Assembly: GCF_001440475.1 (NCBI RefSeq)
Contig: NZ_LLYB01000134.1
Coordinates: 227,078 to 291,077 of the forward strand
Length of the DNA stretch: 64,000 nt
Direction of reading: 5' to 3'
DNA from: Bradyrhizobium lablabi
Lineage (GTDB): Bacteria > Pseudomonadota > Alphaproteobacteria > Rhizobiales > Xanthobacteraceae
In this document: positions 59,645 to 64,000 of the stretch, piece by piece
Position numbering within the stretch: position 1 is the first letter of the stretch
How the letters are laid out: every line of letters starts with the position of its first letter
Notes under the pieces: model-generated
Databases searched by the model: none
What the model saw: only the letters and a program-made list of their open reading frames with translations
Told to the model about the DNA's origin: nothing
Made by a program: the position numbers and the translations under genes

Positions 59645-60097
59645 TTAACCGGCATCGTTGCCCGCATCCGGCAGCCATGTGCCGGCGATGGTGCGGGAAT
59701 GGCCGCGGAACTCGGCGATCACGACGTCGCCGGCGGTAACGCGAACGTCATAGATGCCGGAACGGCCGTTACGCGAAATTTCGCGCGCGGTCGCGACCAG
59801 CACGTCGCCGAGCTTGCCCGGCCGGATGAAGGCGATGTCGCATTGCGCGGCGACGGTGCGCTCATTGCGCGAGTTGCAGGCAAAGGCGAAGGTGGAATCC
59901 GCGAGGAGAAAAATGAAGCCGCCATGGGCGATACGCTGGCCGTTGACCATGTGCGGCTGCACCGTCATCGTCAGCGTCGCGAAGCCGGGTTTTACCTCGA
60001 CAATCTTCATGCCGAGGCCCTTGCTGGCGTCGTCTTCCTTCCACATCGCATCCGCGCAGGCGCGGGCGATCTCGTCCGGCGAAAGCGCGACGTTCAT
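59645..60097 (-). CDS. paaI: hydroxyphenylacetyl-CoA thioesterase PaaI
   Basis: This hot-dog-fold thioesterase of 150 residues has the catalytic segment HGGFIFLLADSTFAFACNSRNE near 59-80, typical of PaaI. It hydrolyses aberrant ring-hydroxylated phenylacetyl-CoA to free CoA, a detoxifying role in the pathway. Its position between paaE and paaK supports the assignment. A family C repeat lies between it and paaE, 195 bp. Confidence 0.94.
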   Translation of the reverse strand: MNVALSPDEIARACADAMWKEDDASKGLGMKIVEVKPGFATLTMTVQPHMVNGQRIAHGGFIFLLADSTFAFACNSRNERTVAAQCDIAFIRPGKLGDVLVATAREISRNGRSGIYDVRVTAGDVVIAEFRGHSRTIAGTWLPDAGNDAG

Positions 60098-60181
60098 AGC
60101 TGATAGCCCGCTCTGCGAGACGGTTCCACGACGTTCTCTCCCTGTGCGTACGGGCTTGTTTTCAAGCCTCGTTAGTCCAAA

Positions 60182-60282
60182 CCCTCATCCTGAGGAGCCC
60201 GCTTAGCGGGCGTCTCGAAGGATGCAGGCCACAGACGGGCCCGCATGGTTCGAGACGCGCTTCGCGCTCCTCACCATGAGGG
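60182..60282. repeat. Family C palindromic repeat between paaE and paaI
   Basis: This is a full copy with CCCTCATCCTGAGGAGC at one end and CTCCTCACCATGAGGG at the other. It ends 10 bp from the paaE stop codon and separates paaE from paaI on the minus strand. Confidence 0.92.
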
Positions 60283-60292
60283 AAACAGTCTG

Positions 60293-61372
60293 TCACACAT
60301 GATCGTAATCCACCACGACCTTGTCCGAACACGGCCGGGCCTGGCAGGTCAGGATGAAGCCTGCCTTCAATTCCCACGGCTCCAGCGAATAATTGAGCTC
60401 CATCTGCGCGTCACCCTCGACCAGCTTGGCGCGGCAGGTCGAGCACATGCCGCCCTTGCAGGCGAACGGCAGATCCATGCCGGCGCGCAAGGCGGCATCG
60501 AGGATGGATTCCTCCTCGGCGACCGGCACCTCGCGGCGCTTGCCATCGATGATCAGCGACGCCATCGCCTTGGGCGGCGCGGACGTCTCGATAACTTTCT
60601 TCGGACGCGGCTTGCCGCCGAACTCCGAGACGAAGCGCTCGACGTGAATGCGATCATCAGCGATCCCAATCTCGCGGCAGGTCGCCTCGATGTCTTCGCT
60701 CATGCCCATCGGGCCGCAGATGAAGACGTGATCGACGCTTGCCGCCGGCACCAGCGAACGCAGCAGCACGCGCACCTTTTCGCCGTCGAGCCGGCCGTGC
60801 AGGATCGGAATGTCCTGCTCCTCGCCCGAAATGACGTGGAACAGCGACAGCCGCTGCATGAAGCGGTCCTTCAACTCCTCCAGCTCTTCGAGGAACAGCA
60901 TGCTCGTGGTCGAGCGGTTGCCGTAGAACAGGAAGAAGCGGCTGCTCGGCTCGCGCGCCAGCACGCCCTTGACGATCGACAGGATCGGCGTGATGCCGCT
61001 GCCGGCGGCAAAGCCGACATAGACCCGCGCCTCCGCGGGCGCATGCGCGATGCCGAAACGGCCGGTCGGCGTCATCACATCGAGCTCGTCGCCGGCTTTC
61101 AATTCATCCGCGGCCCAGTTCGAGAACGCGCCGCCATCGACCTTCTTGACGGCAATGCGCAATTCGCCGTCGTCGGGACCGGAGCAGATCGAATAGGACC
61201 GGCGCACTTCCTCGCCGTCCATCGTCGTGCGCAAGGTGAGGTATTGGCCGGGCGTAAAGCTGTAGTCGCCCTCCAGCTCCTTCGGAATGACGAATGTCAT
61301 CGACACGGCGTCAGCGGCTTCGCGGCGAAGATCGTTGACGGCCAAGCGGTGGAAACGTGGGGCGTGGGACAT
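60293..61372 (-). CDS. paaE: 1,2-phenylacetyl-CoA epoxidase reductase subunit PaaE
   Basis: This NADPH-dependent reductase of 359 residues supplies electrons to the PaaABC epoxidase. The FAD domain begins TFVIPKELEGDYSFTPGQYLTLRTT, with RRSYSICSGPDDGELRIAVKKV. The NAD domain has GFAAGSGITPILSIVKGVL and GPMGMSEDIEATC. The C-terminal 2Fe-2S ferredoxin domain has CKGGMCSTCRAKL plus a downstream Cys in LTCQARP. The ATG at 61370-61372 (MSHAPRFHR) begins the conserved part; the open frame extending upstream is not family sequence. Confidence 0.96.
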   Translation of the reverse strand: MSHAPRFHRLAVNDLRREAADAVSMTFVIPKELEGDYSFTPGQYLTLRTTMDGEEVRRSYSICSGPDDGELRIAVKKVDGGAFSNWAADELKAGDELDVMTPTGRFGIAHAPAEARVYVGFAAGSGITPILSIVKGVLAREPSSRFFLFYGNRSTTSMLFLEELEELKDRFMQRLSLFHVISGEEQDIPILHGRLDGEKVRVLLRSLVPAASVDHVFICGPMGMSEDIEATCREIGIADDRIHVERFVSEFGGKPRPKKVIETSAPPKAMASLIIDGKRREVPVAEEESILDAALRAGMDLPFACKGGMCSTCRAKLVEGDAQMELNYSLEPWELKAGFILTCQARPCSDKVVVDYDHV

Positions 61373-61386
61373 CAGTGTTTTCCCAC

Positions 61387-61463
61387 CGTCATTGCGAGCG
61401 CAGCGAAGCAATCCACACCTTCTCTGCGGCTCGATGGATTGCTTCGCTTCGCTCGCAATGACG
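61387..61463. repeat. Family A palindromic repeat between paaD and paaE
   Basis: CGTCATTGCGAGCGCAGCGAAGC and GCTTCGCTCGCAATGACG arms are present with AGCAATCCACAC and GATGGATT inside. It ends 12 bp from the paaD stop codon and lies 15 bp before the paaE start codon. Confidence 0.92.
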
Positions 61464-61475
61464 GCATAGAGGGCC

Positions 61476-61979
61476 TCAATGACACTTGAAATAATCAAAG
61501 GGTTCACGGCAGGCCTTGCAACGCCACAGCGCCTTGCAGGAGGTCGAGCCGAACTCCGACAGCAGCTCCGTATTCCCGGAACCGCATTGCGGGCACGATA
61601 CCTGCTGCTCTCCGAACAGCGCGCGGCGCGAACTCGACGCTTGCGGCGGCGCGATGCCATAGGCACGCAGCTTGTTGCGGCCGTCCTCGCTCATCCAGTC
61701 GGTGGTCCAGGCCGGCGACAGCACGGTTCGGATGGTCGGCCGCCCGATACCGGCGCGCTCCAGCGCCAGTTCGATCTCGAGCGCGATCATGTTCATGGCA
61801 GGACAGCCCGAATAGGTCGGCGTGATCGCCACCTCGACGCGGCCGTCACGAACCCTGACATCGCGCAGCACGCCGAGATCGGCGATGGTGAGCACGGGGA
61901 TTTCGGGATCGACCACCTGCGCGGCCACCTCCCAGGCACGCCGGCGCAGATCGGTATCGCTGAGAACCGCCGTCACCAT
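61476..61979 (-). CDS. paaD: 1,2-phenylacetyl-CoA epoxidase subunit PaaD
   Basis: This protein of 167 residues is of the MIP18-like family with a DUF59 domain; it matures the iron centre of the epoxidase. The start ELRRRAWEVAAQVVDPEIPVLTIADLGVLRDV is typical, and the C-terminal zinc-binding motif has paired CPQC and CKAC-type Cys (CPQCGSGN, WRCKACREP). The ATG overlaps the end of paaC by 7 bp, so they are coupled. Confidence 0.96.
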   Translation of the reverse strand: MVTAVLSDTDLRRRAWEVAAQVVDPEIPVLTIADLGVLRDVRVRDGRVEVAITPTYSGCPAMNMIALEIELALERAGIGRPTIRTVLSPAWTTDWMSEDGRNKLRAYGIAPPQASSSRRALFGEQQVSCPQCGSGNTELLSEFGSTSCKALWRCKACREPFDYFKCH

Positions 61980-62749
61980 GTCGCCCCCGGAAACGTCCGC
62001 TGCATCGATTGCAACTCGCTGAGAAGATGGCCGAGATGCTCACTGTGTCGGCCGCTGCGGCCGCCCTGCTGCATCCAGTCGCTCTTCGGTAGCGCGAGCG
62101 TCGCCTCGCTGACGACGCTGGACACCGTTTTGAGCCACTGCGGGTGCAACGCTGCCGGATCAACCGCAATACGGGCGTCGATCAGGCCGCGCTCGCTGTC
62201 ATCAACGGCGAACATCTCGCCGGTGAAAGCCCAGAGTTCATCGATGGCCGATTGCGTCCGGCGGTGGCTTTCCTCGGTACCGTCGCCGAGGCGGACGATC
62301 CACTCCGAGGAATGGCGGACATGATAGGCGCTTTCCTTTTCCGATTTCGCCGCAATCGCCGCCAGCGTAAGATCGCTGGAGCGCATCATCGCGCGCCAGT
62401 AGAGATCGGCAAAGGTCGCATAGAAGAACTGCCGCACCATGGTGCGCGCGAAGTCGCCGTTGGGTTGTTCGAGCAGCAGGAGATTGCGGTACTGCCTGAC
62501 ATCGCGAAGGTAGGCGAACTTGTCCTCGTCGTTGTCCCTGCCCTCAACCTTTGCGGCGTAGGAATAGAGTTCGCGGGCCTGACCGAGCAGATCCAGTCCC
62601 ATATTGGCGAGTGCCATGTCCTCTTCCAGCATCGGCGCATGGCCGCACCACTCCGACAGGCGATGGCCGAGGATCAACGCATCGTCGGCGCGGCGCAGGG
62701 TGTAGAGCACCAGCGGGGTTTCGGAGACGGAGATGTTGGCGACGGTCAT
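61973..62749 (-). CDS. paaC: 1,2-phenylacetyl-CoA epoxidase structural subunit PaaC
   Basis: This is the structural subunit, of 258 residues, of the phenylacetyl-CoA monooxygenase. EWCGHAPMLEEDMALANMGLDLLGQARELY near 37-66 and KEKAYHVRHSSEWIVRLGDGTEES-like SAYHVRHSSEWIVRLG near 140 are conserved. The ATG at 62747-62749 (MTVANISVSE) is used. A family A repeat lies between it and paaB, so paaB and paaC are not closely spaced here. Confidence 0.95.
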   Translation of the reverse strand: MTVANISVSETPLVLYTLRRADDALILGHRLSEWCGHAPMLEEDMALANMGLDLLGQARELYSYAAKVEGRDNDEDKFAYLRDVRQYRNLLLLEQPNGDFARTMVRQFFYATFADLYWRAMMRSSDLTLAAIAAKSEKESAYHVRHSSEWIVRLGDGTEESHRRTQSAIDELWAFTGEMFAVDDSERGLIDARIAVDPAALHPQWLKTVSSVVSEATLALPKSDWMQQGGRSGRHSEHLGHLLSELQSMQRTFPGATW

Positions 62750-62772
62750 TTTAGACACCTGCCTGTTCAATC

Positions 62773-62855
62773 GTCATTGCGAGGAGCGAAGCGACGAAGC
62801 AATCCATTCTTCCGTTGCGGCGCGATGGATTGCTTCGCTGCGCTCGCAATGACGG
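62773..62855. repeat. Family A palindromic repeat between paaB and paaC
   Basis: CGTCATTGCGAGGAGCGAAG and CTGCGCTCGCAATGACG arms are present with CAATCCATTC and GATGGATTG inside. It ends 2 bp from the paaB stop codon. Confidence 0.93.
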
Positions 62856-62857
62856 CG

Positions 62858-63145
62858 TCACATATGCCCGACTTCATCCGGCACGTCGTAAAACGTCGGG
62901 TGCCGGTAGATCTTGGATTCCGCCGGCTCGAACATCATGCCCTTCTCAGAAGGATCGGACGCCGTGATCGCGTTCGACGGCACCACCCAGATCGAGAGGC
63001 CCTCGCCGCGGCGGGTGTAGATGTCGCGAGCGGCCTGCAGCGCCAGCGTGGCGTCGGTTGCATGCAGCGAGCCGACATGCTTGTGCGCCAGCCCGTTGCG
63101 GCTGCGGATAAAGACTTCCCAGAGCGGAATGTTCGGCGTCGCCAT
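62858..63145 (-). CDS. paaB: 1,2-phenylacetyl-CoA epoxidase subunit PaaB
   Basis: This protein of 95 residues is the usual size of PaaB. The start TPNIPLWEVFIRSRNGLAHKHVGSLHATDATLALQAARDIYTRRGEG is conserved, with SIWVVPSNAITASDPSEKGMMFEPAESKIYRHPTFYDVPD following. It bridges the PaaAC sub-complexes. It is 11 bp downstream of paaA, and a family A repeat abuts its stop codon. Confidence 0.97.
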   Translation of the reverse strand: MATPNIPLWEVFIRSRNGLAHKHVGSLHATDATLALQAARDIYTRRGEGLSIWVVPSNAITASDPSEKGMMFEPAESKIYRHPTFYDVPDEVGHM

Positions 63146-63156
63146 TATTCGTCTCC

Positions 63157-64000
63157 CTACTCTGCGGCCTGCAAGGCGGCGCGCTGCTTGCGCTTCTCCG
63201 CATAGGCCATCGCGGCCTCGCGCACCCAGGCGCCGTCGTCGTGCGCCTTGCGCCGCGCGGCCATGCGGTCGCGATTGCAGGGGCCGTTACCGGCCAGCAC
63301 CTGCTTGAATTCCTCCCAGTCGATCGCACTGTATTCCCAATTGCCGGCTTCGTTTTGCTTCATGCCGGGATCGGGAAAGGTCAGCCCGAGGAACTGGGCC
63401 TGCGGCACCGTGGCATCGACGAATTTCTGGCGCAGCTCGTCATTGGAGAAGCGCTTGATCTTCCATTTGGTCGAGGTGTCCGAGTGCTGGCTGACCTGGT
63501 CGGGCGGACCGAACATCATCAGCACCGGCCACCACCAGCGGTTCAGCGCATCCTGCGCCATCGCCTTCTGTTCGGCAGTGCCGCGACACAGCGTCAGCAT
63601 GATCTCAAAGCCCTGGCGCTGATGGAAGGATTCCTCCTTGCAGACGCGGATCATCGCGCGCGCATACGGGCCGTAGGAGCAGCGGCACAGCGGGATCTGG
63701 TTCATGATCGCCGCGCCGTCGACCAGCCAGCCGATGGTGCCGATATCGGCCCAGGTCAGCGTCGGATAGTTGAAGATCGAGGAATACTTTGCCTTCCCCC
63801 CCAGCATCGCGTCGACCAGTTCTTCGCGCGAGGAGCCGAGGGTTTCGGCGGCGGCGTAGAGATAGAGCCCGTGGCCGCATTCGTCCTGCACTTTTGCGAG
63901 CAGCGCGGCCTTCCGGCGCAGCGACGGCGCGCGGGTGATCCAGTTGCCTTCGGGAAGCATGCCGACGATTTCGGAATGCGCGTGCTGGGAAATCTGCCGC
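63157..64000 (-). CDS. paaA: 1,2-phenylacetyl-CoA epoxidase catalytic subunit PaaA, 5' end outside window
   Basis: The gene enters from the right edge on the minus strand; the last 280 or so codons of about 330 are in the window. The reading frame continues unbroken to base 64000 with RQISQHAHSEIVGMLPEGNW, so the internal ATG at 63960 is not the start. The catalytic di-iron segments KVQDECGHGLYLYAAAETLG (Glu and His ligands) and VCKEESFHQRQGFEIM are intact. It is the oxygenase subunit that forms the ring epoxide of phenylacetyl-CoA. The C-terminal AYAEKRKQRAALQAAE tail follows. Confidence 0.96.
   Translation of the reverse strand, partial: RQISQHAHSEIVGMLPEGNWITRAPSLRRKAALLAKVQDECGHGLYLYAAAETLGSSREELVDAMLGGKAKYSSIFNYPTLTWADIGTIGWLVDGAAIMNQIPLCRCSYGPYARAMIRVCKEESFHQRQGFEIMLTLCRGTAEQKAMAQDALNRWWWPVLMMFGPPDQVSQHSDTSTKWKIKRFSNDELRQKFVDATVPQAQFLGLTFPDPGMKQNEAGNWEYSAIDWEEFKQVLAGNGPCNRDRMAARRKAHDDGAWVREAAMAYAEKRKQRAALQAAE

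Noticed and set aside
3172..62857. CRISPR array or IS elements as the source of the repeats
   Set aside because: The copies are dispersed, with no constant spacers, no transposase and no target duplications that I can see. They behave like small palindromic intergenic repeats.
63157..63960. paaA starting at the ATG at 63960
   Set aside because: The reading frame continues to the edge with family sequence (RQISQHAHSEIVGM), so the ATG is internal and the gene is cut by the window.

Overview
The window is high-GC, gene-dense DNA of a Bradyrhizobium-type alphaproteobacterium. That assignment rests on gene content and style: acyl-CoA catabolic genes, Liv-type ABC transporters, clustered chemoreceptors, polyhydroxyalkanoate synthase, a phenylacetate operon and abundant palindromic intergenic repeats. 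It is recognition, not a database result. I see no rRNA, tRNA, transposase, prophage or CRISPR array.

Layout. (1) 0-17.5 kb is acyl-CoA and oxidative catabolism: a minus-strand unit of enoyl-CoA hydratase, APH-type kinase and DUF6285 that resembles the LvaA/LvaB kinase pair, an SDR, the HtpX protease, a VOC protein, an exported M20 amidohydrolase, an ACAD10/11-like acyl-CoA dehydrogenase, an orphan Imm26-like protein, a flavin reductase, an unusual alpha/beta-hydrolase with a Cys nucleophile, a YghU-type GST, a class V aminotransferase, a Baeyer-Villiger-type monooxygenase divergent from a nitronate monooxygenase, and a thiolase-like protein. (2) 17.5-28.6 kb is an array of five methyl-accepting chemotaxis proteins on the minus strand, with an AraC-type regulator between the first two by coordinate. 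Their sensor domains differ but their signalling halves are nearly identical, and strong intrinsic terminators separate some of them. (3) 28.8-32.9 kb is the four-carbon acid sugar pathway (ltnD, otnI, otnK, and divergent otnC), with one small unknown gene inside it and another after otnC. (4) 33.6-42.6 kb holds a Liv-type ABC transporter, its binding protein and a DUF1445 protein, divergent from a LysR regulator, an M20 N-carbamoyl-amino-acid/allantoate-type hydrolase and a D-2-hydroxyacid dehydrogenase. This looks like one uptake-and-degradation locus. (5) 42.6-47.3 kb has a SUFU-domain protein, then phaC, a CBS-domain protein and a GntP-family permease behind a perfect FixK/FNR-type box. 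(6) 47.5-58.2 kb has tartrate dehydrogenase, a divergent SDR lacking the usual Lys, a kynurenine-formamidase-like hydrolase, an amidase, an MHS-type transporter, a molybdopterin oxidoreductase, a hydrolase-OsmC fusion, a YeeE/YedE permease, a quinone oxidoreductase and a GIY-YIG protein. (7) 58.3 kb to the right edge is the phenylacetate operon paaABCDE-I-K; paaA runs off the window.

A theme across the window is the placement of palindromic intergenic repeats. At least four families of about 70-120 bp sit almost flush against stop codons, often within 2-16 bp. They nearly fill the gaps between convergent genes and also lie inside the paa operon. One of them supplies a gene's stop codon.
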